Below are positions 54,031 through 62,334 of a stretch of 64,000 nt of DNA, piece by piece; positions within the stretch are counted from its first letter, which is position 1, and the number at the start of each line of letters is the position of its first letter. The notes under the pieces were generated by a model. The model saw only the letters and a list, made by a program, of their open reading frames with translations. It was not told the origin of the DNA and ran no database searches. Where the stretch lies: the NCBI RefSeq assembly GCF_002113375.1, contig NZ_NEHO01000015.1:62001-126000 (forward strand), in the 5' to 3' direction. This DNA comes from Pseudomonas sp. R37(2017). GTDB lineage: Bacteria; Pseudomonadota; Gammaproteobacteria; Pseudomonadales; Pseudomonadaceae. The translations under genes and the position numbers were made by a program.

Positions 54031-55005
54031 ATGTCAAATCTGTTCCCCATTACCCGTCTGCGGCGCTTGCGACAGAATAAGTCGTTACGCAGGCTGTTTC
54101 AGGAAACCGAGTTTCGCCTCGATAACCTGATCCTTCCAATCTTCGTTGAAGAGGAGGTCGATGATTTCGTACCGATCACCAGCATGCCGGGGGTCAACCG
54201 TATTCCGGAGAGGATGCTAGCCCGCGAGGTCGAGCGTTATGCCCGAGCGGGGATCAAATCGGTGATGACCTTTGGTGTTTCGCACCACCTGGACGAGAGT
54301 GGCAGCGACACCTGGCGTGAGGACGGTCTGGTGGCGCGTATGGCGCGGATCTGCAAGGACGCCGTGCCGGAAATGGTGGTGATGTCTGATACATGTTTTT
54401 GTGAGTACACCAATCACGGTCACTGCGGCGTCGCGCACAACGGTGATGTAGATAACGATGCCACATTGGTCAATCTCGCCAGGCAGGCGGTAGTGGCCGC
54501 CGCAGCCGGAGCTGACTTCATCGCCCCGTCGGCAGCAATGGATGGACAGGTCCAGGCTATCCGCAGTGCGCTGGACGCTGCCGGCTTAAATCACACAGCA
54601 ATCATGGCCTATTCGACCAAGTTTGCTTCCTCGCTCTATGGCCCATTTAGAGAAGCTGGCGGCACGGTCCTTAAGGGTGATCGCAGAAGCTACCAAATGA
54701 ACCCAATGAATCGCCGCGAAGCTGTGCGTGAATCGCTGCTTGATGAGCAGGAGGGTGCCGATGCACTGATGGTCAAGCCCGCGGGTGCCTACCTTGACGT
54801 GATCGCCGACATACGTGGAGTGTCACGCCTGCCACTGGCTGCATACCAGGTCAGTGGTGAGTACGCAATGATCAAGTTCGCTGCTTTGGCGGGGGCAATC
54901 GATGAAGAACAGGTTGTACGCGAGAGTATTGGAGCAATAAAGCGTGCGGGTGCAGATTTGATCCTGACGTATTTTGCGATGGATCTTGCACGTGACGGAA
55001 TTTGA
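54031..55005 (+). CDS. hemB: Porphobilinogen synthase HemB paralogue, zinc type
   Basis: A 324-residue 5-aminolaevulinate dehydratase. Both Schiff-base lysines are present (Lys197 in YSTKFAS, Lys249 in MVKPAGAYLD). The catalytic zinc site is complete: DTCFCEYTNHGHCG with Cys122, Cys124 and Cys132. Pseudomonas housekeeping HemB is known to be magnesium dependent and lacks these cysteines, so this is probably a second, acquired copy. It condenses two 5-aminolaevulinates to a pyrrole. GGAG precedes the ATG. Confidence 0.92.
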   Translation: MSNLFPITRLRRLRQNKSLRRLFQETEFRLDNLILPIFVEEEVDDFVPITSMPGVNRIPERMLAREVERYARAGIKSVMTFGVSHHLDESGSDTWREDGLVARMARICKDAVPEMVVMSDTCFCEYTNHGHCGVAHNGDVDNDATLVNLARQAVVAAAAGADFIAPSAAMDGQVQAIRSALDAAGLNHTAIMAYSTKFASSLYGPFREAGGTVLKGDRRSYQMNPMNRREAVRESLLDEQEGADALMVKPAGAYLDVIADIRGVSRLPLAAYQVSGEYAMIKFAALAGAIDEEQVVRESIGAIKRAGADLILTYFAMDLARDGI

Positions 55006-55169
55006 AGGGGGCAAGGTGAAGCTCCTTCAATACACGCATTGAACAGATGCTGAGTCATTAAAAAAATTAATTTTGAGTCGAACTATCGACGTCGTGAAAT
55101 TCGGGTGAGGGGCTTGCTCATGCAATGTGACAACTGCACCAGCCGATTGATGAAGCGAGGAGTCAGAAG

Positions 55170-55592
55170 GTGAAAGCAGCCTTGGAAATCGCGCAACATT
55201 TTTTTATGCGGTATCACGCTCACGATCTGAAAGGGATGTTGGCGTGTTTTTCTGCAGATGGACGAATTGATTATCTGCCTATTCAACTGGAAGGACCGGC
55301 AGGTGTTGCAGGCTTGCAAATCTGGAGCGCACTGATTGATGCATTTCCTGATTTGAGTAACGAGGTTACTGCTCATTATGTTGATGCACGCGGGCAGGCA
55401 ATTGTGCTTGAGGTCACCATCCGCGGTACCCAGGCGAAGGATGCATTCGGTATTGACAACCTGGGGCGTAGCTTTGAGCTACCTCATGTCTTCATCCTTA
55501 AAATCGCTAACGACGGGCTCATCCAGTCGATGAAGGCGTATTGGGATAATGTGACGTGGTTCCAGGCATTGGGTAAAACTCAACTTGAATAA
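55170..55592 (+). CDS. SnoaL-like/NTF2-fold protein
   Basis: A 140-residue protein with the SnoaL pattern: an N-terminal helix (LEIAQHFFMRYHAHDLKGML), CFSADGRIDYLP, WSALIDAFPDLSNEV and a final sheet ending in YWDNVTWFQALG. The fold occurs in polyketide cyclases, isomerases and ester cyclases; activity cannot be read from sequence. The GTG start has GAGGAG somewhat far upstream (about 8-12 bases). Confidence 0.8.
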   Translation: MKAALEIAQHFFMRYHAHDLKGMLACFSADGRIDYLPIQLEGPAGVAGLQIWSALIDAFPDLSNEVTAHYVDARGQAIVLEVTIRGTQAKDAFGIDNLGRSFELPHVFILKIANDGLIQSMKAYWDNVTWFQALGKTQLE

Positions 55593-55709
55593 CAGCTCAT
55601 GGCATCTTTTCGGCAGTGTCGATAGCGGCAGTGCTTCACCTGGCGCCGCGATGATGTACGCCGGTAAACAAGGTGGGTGTTTTTGTATCCATGAATCAGG
55701 AGGAACACG

Positions 55710-56612
55710 ATGAACTGCCCAATTGATCTTTCGCGTAGGCAAGTACTCCTCACAGCCGGTATCGGACTTGCGGCAGCCTCAACACCATTGCTTGCGCAGT
55801 CGCTAAGTGGGACGCAATCTTCCACTCGCACCACGGGCGGACTGTATCTACCAAACTCTGCGGCAGGTACTCCACTCACCCCTGAAAGCGTTCGCCAGAA
55901 GGCTTATGCGATGCCGATTGTATCGCCAGCGTACCCACAACCACCCAGCTGGTTTCTAGATCGTCCTTCGCTCACGATCAGCTATCGCACGGATATCGAG
56001 TTAGTACGGGCGATGGTGCCTGAGCCGCTGGTGGTGAAAGATCCCATCGTCAGCCTTTCCTTCCTCTGGATGGTTGCGCCGGGCATCGGAGACTATTATG
56101 AGTTTGCCCAAGGAATCTCGTGCTATTTGGGGGACGAAGCTGTCAGTTTTCGTCCGCTAATGGTGGCGGAGAATGTCACGGCGATCATGCTCGGTCGGGA
56201 GGTGTGGGGGTTACCCAAGAAGTTTGGCCATCCTCGGGTGGGGCAGAACAATGAATCCTATGTAGGTACTCTCGAATATGACGGAACCTTGGTAGCCCGA
56301 GCAAGCATGGCTTACAAGTATCAGGAAATTGACCTGGCCGAAGCATCGAAATCCATGCGTACTCCAGGGGTTGTCCTTAAGGTCATTCCGGACGTCGACG
56401 GCAAGACTCCACGTATTGCTGAACTGGTGAGGTTTGAGTATTCGACCGTCGAGCTCAAGGAAGCCTGGACGGGTGCCGCGAGCCTCGAGCTGTTTGATCA
56501 TGAGGCCGTGCCAATCGCCGCTTTGCCTGTTCGCGAAATAGTTTCCGTGCGCCACACCCTCGGCAATTACCTACTGGCTCCCGGCAAGGTTGTTCACGAC
56601 TACCTCAAGTAA
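55710..56612 (+). CDS. Tat-exported acetoacetate-decarboxylase-family protein
   Basis: A 300-residue protein with a twin-arginine leader (DLSRRQVLLTAGIGLAAAST), so it is exported folded. The body is an acetoacetate decarboxylase (ADC) domain with the active-site loop GREVWGLPKKFGHPRV; Lys170 or Lys171 is the probable Schiff-base residue. ADC-family enzymes decarboxylate or otherwise act on beta-keto acids; many are not true decarboxylases. AGGAGG precedes the start. It lies in the hchA-hemB series. Confidence 0.87.
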   Translation: MNCPIDLSRRQVLLTAGIGLAAASTPLLAQSLSGTQSSTRTTGGLYLPNSAAGTPLTPESVRQKAYAMPIVSPAYPQPPSWFLDRPSLTISYRTDIELVRAMVPEPLVVKDPIVSLSFLWMVAPGIGDYYEFAQGISCYLGDEAVSFRPLMVAENVTAIMLGREVWGLPKKFGHPRVGQNNESYVGTLEYDGTLVARASMAYKYQEIDLAEASKSMRTPGVVLKVIPDVDGKTPRIAELVRFEYSTVELKEAWTGAASLELFDHEAVPIAALPVREIVSVRHTLGNYLLAPGKVVHDYLK

Positions 56613-56711
56613 TTGTCGCTCGAAGTCAGCGGCTGAGGTTTGACTTCCCGCAGCGTCATCAGTTTGTTGTTCGGCCTGATGCTGTGGTCTTGATTCGGAG
56701 TAACTACGTAG

Positions 56712-57008
56712 ATGCCTGCCACGTTGTACGTTACTGCCAGTTTCGTGGTGAAGCCTGAAGGGCTGGATGAAATACTTGAGCATCTGACTGCACTCAGCTT
56801 GAAAACGCGTGAGGAGCCTGGATGCTTGGAATACGGCTATTTCCAGTCACTTGACAATCCACTACAGATCTCGTCCTTCGAACGCTGGAAAAGCGAGGAG
56901 TCGGAGGCATCGCACTGGCAGACTGAACACCTGGCCACCGCGCTTGCGAGGGTCGCTGGGTTGTTGCAGGCCTCACCGCAGATCAGCAAGTATCGACGTT
57001 TCTGCTGA
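56712..57008 (+). CDS. Antibiotic biosynthesis monooxygenase (ABM/YgiN-like)
   Basis: A 98-residue ABM-domain protein: LYVTASFVVKPEGLDEILEH, REEPGCLEYGYFQSLDNP and FERWKSEESEASHWQTEHL. Such dimeric ferredoxin-like proteins oxidise quinols or aromatic intermediates without cofactor, or act as heme or signal-binding proteins. It is the last plus-strand gene of the series and converges with the porin gene. Confidence 0.88.
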   Translation: MPATLYVTASFVVKPEGLDEILEHLTALSLKTREEPGCLEYGYFQSLDNPLQISSFERWKSEESEASHWQTEHLATALARVAGLLQASPQISKYRRFC

Positions 57009-57023
57009 TCCGCGGGCGATCAA

Positions 57024-58286
57024 TTACCAGAGCGATAGGGTGTAACTGACGATCAGGCGATTGTCATCCAGGTCATTGCCGAAATGGCTAGCCCGGACAG
57101 TTGCGTTGCGCCACCGCACTCCCAGATTCTTCAGGGGACCGCTTTGGAAGGCATAGGCAATGTCGGTGTCGCGCTCCCACTCCTTGCCTTCTGGCTTGTT
57201 TGCGCCAAGGTCAATGTTGTCGCCGCTGAGGTAGCGGGTCATGAATGTCAGCCCGGGTATGCCAAGCCCGACGAAGTCGAAGTCGTAACGCAGTTGCCAG
57301 GATCGCTCGTCACGGTTGGCAAAGTCGCCGAACTGCACGTAATTGAACAGGAAAGGGTCGCTGCCGGCGATGTAGGCGTACCCGGTGTCACCGCTCATGC
57401 GCTGGAACGCCAGGCCGATTCCGTGGGCGCCGTATCGGTAGTTCATCATCGCGCCATAAGCACCATTGTCGATGGTGCTGTAGCCGGCGTCATTGGCCCT
57501 GGCGCCACGTACTTCAGTCTTTAGCCATTGCTGCGGGCCAAGGGGCAGCAGGTGGGAAGCAAAGACGATGTGCTGGCGATACAGGTCTTGCAGTTCGCCG
57601 TAGTGATAGCCGGTGCTCAAATGCTCGCTCCACTGATAGCTTATGCCGGCGAAGTTGAAGGCATTGCTGCTTTTGCTTGAGCGGGCACCGATGCCACCGG
57701 CGCTACCGTTACTTACCGTCATGTTCTCGTTGTCGGAGGAGTTGCGCTGATTCACCTGGGTAAGGTGCCCGGCGTCCAGGGTCAGTCCGGTCAGTTCCTT
57801 TGAGTTCAAGTGGATACCACGAAAGGTCTGTGGCAGCAGGCGCGCATCGTTAGCGGAAACCGTTGGCAAGCGCGGCTGCAAGGTGCCCAGGCGCAGCAGG
57901 GTTTGGGAGAGCTTGAGTTTTGCCGTCAGGCCCAGCTCGCTGTATTCGTCCTCTGCTCGGCGCGTCTGGCGGTCTTGCTTGAGCAATTGCGTTCCGCTGC
58001 GTCCCGCGCCGGAATCCAATTTCAGGCCCAACAGGCCCATAGCATCGACGCCGATTCCCAAGTCACCCTCGGTGAATCCAGACTCATAACGCAGCAGCAA
58101 GCCTTGCGCCCATTCCTCGGCTTTGGCCTGTGGTGCGTCATGCTGGCGAAAGTCTCGGTTCATGTAGAAGTTGCGCAATTCCAGTGACGCCTTGGACCCT
58201 TGGAGCATATCGGCTTGGGTCGGCAGGCCTAGGCCCAGGGTACTTGCCCCCAGCAATAGATGAAGGGTGAGTGTGGTGCGGTCCAT
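57024..58286 (-). CDS. OprD-family outer membrane porin
   Basis: A 420-residue protein with a signal peptide (HLLLGASTLGLGLPTQA) and alternating beta strands ending in the C-terminal aromatic YTLSLW. OprD features include LELRNFYMNRDF near the N-terminus, DLGIGVDAMGLLGLKLDSG and WQLRYDFDFVGLGIPGL. These porins admit amino acids or small carboxylates. It is co-directional with the acid-activation genes upstream (58.4-64 kb), which suggests uptake of their substrate. Confidence 0.93.
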   Translation of the reverse strand: MDRTTLTLHLLLGASTLGLGLPTQADMLQGSKASLELRNFYMNRDFRQHDAPQAKAEEWAQGLLLRYESGFTEGDLGIGVDAMGLLGLKLDSGAGRSGTQLLKQDRQTRRAEDEYSELGLTAKLKLSQTLLRLGTLQPRLPTVSANDARLLPQTFRGIHLNSKELTGLTLDAGHLTQVNQRNSSDNENMTVSNGSAGGIGARSSKSSNAFNFAGISYQWSEHLSTGYHYGELQDLYRQHIVFASHLLPLGPQQWLKTEVRGARANDAGYSTIDNGAYGAMMNYRYGAHGIGLAFQRMSGDTGYAYIAGSDPFLFNYVQFGDFANRDERSWQLRYDFDFVGLGIPGLTFMTRYLSGDNIDLGANKPEGKEWERDTDIAYAFQSGPLKNLGVRWRNATVRASHFGNDLDDNRLIVSYTLSLW

Positions 58287-58431
58287 GTTCAGGTTCTCTT
58301 GTTGTTATTGATGGAACAGCAGGCTTCGCACCGGGCCGTAGGCCCGATGTGGGGTAGGGAGGAAGGCATAGGCGTCGAGGGTCACACGATGCGGTTGTTG
58401 GCCGTTGCCTATCGCTACTCTCGCAGGTTGG

Positions 58432-60204
58432 TCAGAACTGCTCGGCTGGTAATTCGTAGAGGCAGGCGCTGCCTGCCCGGATAGTGGCTTCCAGGCTCAG
58501 GGTTCGTGGCAGCAGGCGTTTGAAGAAGAATTCGGCGGTTGCCAGCTTGGCCGCGTAGAACGGGTCGCCATCGCCCTGCCGTTGCTGCGCGACATCGGCC
58601 ATGCGGACCCACATGTAGGCATAGGCGGTGTAGCCGAACAGATGCAGGTATTCCACAGAGGCCGCACCCACCTCCTGCGGATGGTGTTTGGCGCGATCCA
58701 TTAACCAGCGACTGACGTCTTCCAAGCGCTCGGTTGCTGCCAGAAGGTCGTTGGCATGGGGCGCTTGTCGCAGCCGGCAGAACTTGCGCACTTCGGCGGA
58801 CAAGTCACGGAGCGCCACTCCACCGTTGGCGATCACCTTGCGCCCAAGCAGGTCCAGGGCCTGAATGCCGTTGGCGCCTTCATAGATCTGGGCGATACGA
58901 ACGTCGCGCACCAGTTGCTCCTGGCCCCATTCACGGATATAGCCGTGGCCACCGAACACCTGTTGTCCATGCACGCAGCTTTCCAGGCCCGTGTCTGTGA
59001 AGAAGGCCTTGGCCACAGGCGTCAGCAGGGCCACTAGGCCTTCGGCACGGGCGCGTTCGTCAGGGTTGTCGCTGTACTTGGCGATGTCCAACTGTTGCCC
59101 CACGTAGCTGGCAAAGGCACGCCCACCTTCGGTGAGCGCCTTCATGCTCAACAACTGGCGGCGTATATCGGGGTGTACCACAAGGGGGTCGGCAATCTTG
59201 TCAGGCGCTACCGGCCCCGTGGGCGCTCGGCCCTGGGTGCGTTCGCGGGCGTAGGCCACTGCGGCCTGGTAGGAGGCATCGGCGCAGCCAATGCCTTGAA
59301 TGCCAATGGAGAGCCGCTCGTAGTTCATCATAGTGAACATTGCCGCCAGGCCACGGTTTGGCTCACCGATCAAGTAACCCCGGGCATTGTCGAAATGCAT
59401 CACGCAGGTTGCAGAAGCCTTGATACCCATCTTGTGCTCGATGGAGCCGCAGCTCACCGCATTGCGCTCGCCGAGTGAGCCGTCATTGTTGACCAGCACC
59501 TTGGGTACCAGGAACAGCGAGATGCCCTTGGCGCCTGCGGGGGCGTCGGGCAACTTGGCTAGCACCAGATGGATGATGTTCTCGGTCAAGTCCTGCTCGC
59601 CACCGGTGATAAAGATCTTGGTGCCGCTGATGCGGTAGCTGCCGTCAGCCTGAGGCTGTGCGCGGGTACGGATCATGCCGAGATCTGTACCGGCATGGGC
59701 TTCAGTCAGACACATGGATCCGGCCCAGCGCCCTTGGTACATGGCAGGTAAATAGGTGGCGCGCAGGTCGTCACTGGCGTGAGCATCGATTGCCAGACAG
59801 GCACCGGAGGAGAGGGCCGAGTACAGCGCAAAGCTTGAGTTGGCTGCATAGAGCATTTCTTCGAACTGCACGGCGAGCATTTTCGGCATCCCCATCCCTT
59901 CCAACTGCGGGTTGCCGGACAGGCCGACCCAGCCACCCGCAGCATAGTCAGCATAGGCCTCGCGAAATCCGGCCGGGGTGGTGACCACCCCGTCATGCCA
60001 TTGAGCCTCTTGTTCGTCACCGCTGCGATTGAGGGGGGCGATACGCTGTCCAGTGATCTTGGCAGCTTCTTCGAGGATGGCATTGGCCGTGTCGGAATCG
60101 ACTCGCTCGGCCAGCTCAGGTAACTGTTGCCACAGGGCGGGGGCGTCGAAGACCTCATGCAGGACGAAACGCATGTCACGCAGTGGAGCGCTGTATTTGG
60201 GCAT
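58432..60204 (-). CDS. Acyl-CoA dehydrogenase (DmdC-like subfamily)
   Basis: A 590-residue flavoenzyme, longer than typical 380-residue members and matching the 3-methylmercaptopropionyl-CoA dehydrogenase-like subfamily. Features are the FAD segments MCLTEAHAGTDLGMIRTRA and ISGTKIFITGGEQD, FGGHGYIREWGQEQLVRD, and the catalytic Glu in IYEGANGIQALDL, with an extra C-terminal helical domain. It introduces an alpha-beta double bond into a short acyl-CoA. The ATG has AAGAGG upstream. Confidence 0.9.
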   Translation of the reverse strand: MPKYSAPLRDMRFVLHEVFDAPALWQQLPELAERVDSDTANAILEEAAKITGQRIAPLNRSGDEQEAQWHDGVVTTPAGFREAYADYAAGGWVGLSGNPQLEGMGMPKMLAVQFEEMLYAANSSFALYSALSSGACLAIDAHASDDLRATYLPAMYQGRWAGSMCLTEAHAGTDLGMIRTRAQPQADGSYRISGTKIFITGGEQDLTENIIHLVLAKLPDAPAGAKGISLFLVPKVLVNNDGSLGERNAVSCGSIEHKMGIKASATCVMHFDNARGYLIGEPNRGLAAMFTMMNYERLSIGIQGIGCADASYQAAVAYARERTQGRAPTGPVAPDKIADPLVVHPDIRRQLLSMKALTEGGRAFASYVGQQLDIAKYSDNPDERARAEGLVALLTPVAKAFFTDTGLESCVHGQQVFGGHGYIREWGQEQLVRDVRIAQIYEGANGIQALDLLGRKVIANGGVALRDLSAEVRKFCRLRQAPHANDLLAATERLEDVSRWLMDRAKHHPQEVGAASVEYLHLFGYTAYAYMWVRMADVAQQRQGDGDPFYAAKLATAEFFFKRLLPRTLSLEATIRAGSACLYELPAEQF

Positions 60205-60269
60205 GTAACGAAACCTCTTGGTGCATTGGGGGCGGGCACGCGGTGAAGCAGGCACACGTGTCGGATGGG

Positions 60270-61928
60270 TCAGTGATCAGTGGCGGTGGCGATGCCGACA
60301 CCGGTCTGGGCGCGAACGAGTTGATCGTCGAAACCTTCACGGTCCAGGCCTGCCCTGACGCTGCGGTCGAAACGGGACACTAGAACAATTACCAGGAAGG
60401 TCAGAGGCATGGCGAACAGCGCCGGGTGGTCAAAGGGGAAGATCGCTTTTTGGTGACCCAGTACCGTGACCCAGACCGTGGGCGAGAGGACCACTAGGGT
60501 CAATGCCGACAGCAGGCCGGTCAGCCCTCCGTAGATCGCGCCACGGGTGGTCAGGCCTTTCCAGTACATGGCCATGAACAACACCGGGAAGTTGGCCGAG
60601 GCCGCGATGCCGAACGTAAGTCCGACCAGAAAGGCAATGTTCACCTGTTCGAACAGAATGCCCAGTGCCATGGCCAGCAACCCGAGGATGACCACCGCGA
60701 TACGCGAGACGCGCATCTCTTGGGCCTCGCTAGCGGTACCCTGCTTGATGACCGTTGCGTAGATATCGTGGGAGATGGCCGAGGCGCCGGCCAGAGTTAA
60801 TCCTGCGACCACGGCGAGGATCGTGGCGAATGCCACGGCAGATAGGAAACCCAGGAACAGGTTGCCTCCTACTGCCTTGGCCAGGTGCATCGCCACCATG
60901 TTGCCGCCGCCAAGTAGTACACCGCCGACCTTGCCGTCGACAAAGTACTGCGCATCAGTGCCAACGATGACGATGGCGGCAAAGCCGAGCACGCAGACCA
61001 CCAGGAAGAAATAACCGATAAAGCCTGAGGCGTAAAACACTGACTTGCGAGCTTCACGGGCGTTGGGCACGGTGAAGAAACGCATCAAGATATGCGGCAG
61101 CCCCGCCAGGCCGAACACCAGGCCGAGCGCCATGGAGGCTACGTTCAGCGGATTGGCCAGCATGCTGCCAGGTCCCATGATGGCCCATCCGGTGGCGTGG
61201 CTTTGCACTGCTCGGTTGGCCAGCGTTTCCAGGCTGAAACCAAAAGGCGCTAGGGCCATCAGCATCAGCACGGTGCCACCTACCAGCAGCAGGATAGCCT
61301 TGGTGATTTGTACCCAGGTGGTTGCAAGCATACCGCCGAAGATCACATAGACCAGCATCAACAAGCCCACCACGACCACCGCAGTCGAGTAGTCCAGGCC
61401 GAAGAGAAGCTTGATCAATTGGCCAGCCCCGACCATTTGCAGGAGCAGGTAGCAGCAGACCACTGTCAGGGAGCCACAAGCGGCGAGCATTCGGATGCGC
61501 CGCTGGTCGAGCCGGAACGAGACAATGTCGGCAAAGGTATAGCGCCCAAGGTTACGCAGGCGCTCGGCCATCAAAAAGGTGAGGATGGGCCAGCCGACGA
61601 AAAAGCCAATCACGTAGATAAATCCATCGTAACCCTTTGCGAAGACCATGCTGGAAAGCCCCAGCAGGGTCGAGGCCGACATGTAATCACCGGCAATCGC
61701 CAGACCGTTCTGCAGGCCCGTGATGCCACCGCCCGCGGTATAGAAGTCGCTGGCCGAGCGTGTCTGGCGGGCGGCCCACCATGTAATCATCAACGTGATG
61801 GATACAAAGAGTAGGAACATGCCGATCGCACCCAGATTCATTTCTTGTCGCGGTGACTCGGCCGCTGAGGCGAGCAACGGTTGGCATAGCAAGGCGGTTG
61901 CCGGGAGCTGGACATGTAGGCGCTTCAT
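60270..61928 (-). CDS. Cation/carboxylate symporter (ActP-like, SSS family)
   Basis: A 552-residue sodium:solute symporter with an N-terminal signal-like segment and about 13 helices. FYTAGGGITGLQNGLAIAGD and YMSASTLLGLSSMVF form the typical ActP start; GLPHILMRFFTVPNAREAR is the conserved loop. Relatives import acetate, glycolate or pyruvate. Its start overlaps the stop of the DUF485 gene by four bases, the standard yjcH-actP arrangement. Confidence 0.92.
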   Translation of the reverse strand: MKRLHVQLPATALLCQPLLASAAESPRQEMNLGAIGMFLLFVSITLMITWWAARQTRSASDFYTAGGGITGLQNGLAIAGDYMSASTLLGLSSMVFAKGYDGFIYVIGFFVGWPILTFLMAERLRNLGRYTFADIVSFRLDQRRIRMLAACGSLTVVCCYLLLQMVGAGQLIKLLFGLDYSTAVVVVGLLMLVYVIFGGMLATTWVQITKAILLLVGGTVLMLMALAPFGFSLETLANRAVQSHATGWAIMGPGSMLANPLNVASMALGLVFGLAGLPHILMRFFTVPNAREARKSVFYASGFIGYFFLVVCVLGFAAIVIVGTDAQYFVDGKVGGVLLGGGNMVAMHLAKAVGGNLFLGFLSAVAFATILAVVAGLTLAGASAISHDIYATVIKQGTASEAQEMRVSRIAVVILGLLAMALGILFEQVNIAFLVGLTFGIAASANFPVLFMAMYWKGLTTRGAIYGGLTGLLSALTLVVLSPTVWVTVLGHQKAIFPFDHPALFAMPLTFLVIVLVSRFDRSVRAGLDREGFDDQLVRAQTGVGIATATDH

Positions 61929-62254
61929 ACTTGGCTCTCCTTGACAATGCTGGCGCTGAGGCTATCGAAGTGGGTGTTAGCGCGGTACACGTACCAGGCC
62001 GTAAGCAGCCAGGCGATCACGATGAGCAAGGTGGCAATCGGGATGCCCAGGCTCAGGTGGCTACCCGGGTAGAGCGGCTGGTGCAGCAGCTCAGGCAGGC
62101 TGGCGGCAACCCCCATGAACAGGAAGTAGCCGCACAACACCAGTGCACTCAGCTTCCAGGTCATTCGCGAACGGGTCTGGATCAGGGCGATGAATCGGGG
62201 GTTTTCCCGGATGCGACGGTAGTGGTCGGCATGGGTGTCGGTCGTACTGTTCAT
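61925..62254 (-). CDS. DUF485 membrane protein (YjcH-like)
   Basis: A 109-residue protein with RENPRFIALIQTRSRMTWKL before two helices (SALVLCGYFLFMGVAA and IPIATLLIVIAWLLTAWYVY) and the YVYRANTHFD end typical of DUF485. It accompanies ActP-type symporters and probably stabilises them. GGAGG precedes the ATG. The frame extends far upstream without family similarity. Confidence 0.92.
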   Translation of the reverse strand: MNSTTDTHADHYRRIRENPRFIALIQTRSRMTWKLSALVLCGYFLFMGVAASLPELLHQPLYPGSHLSLGIPIATLLIVIAWLLTAWYVYRANTHFDSLSASIVKESQV

Positions 62255-62334
62255 GTAGCCTCCGCTTGTTTTTGTTGTAAGGCTGCCCGTTGGCGTGCCG
62301 CCGGCACGCCAATCCAAGGCGTTGGAAGGTTTTT

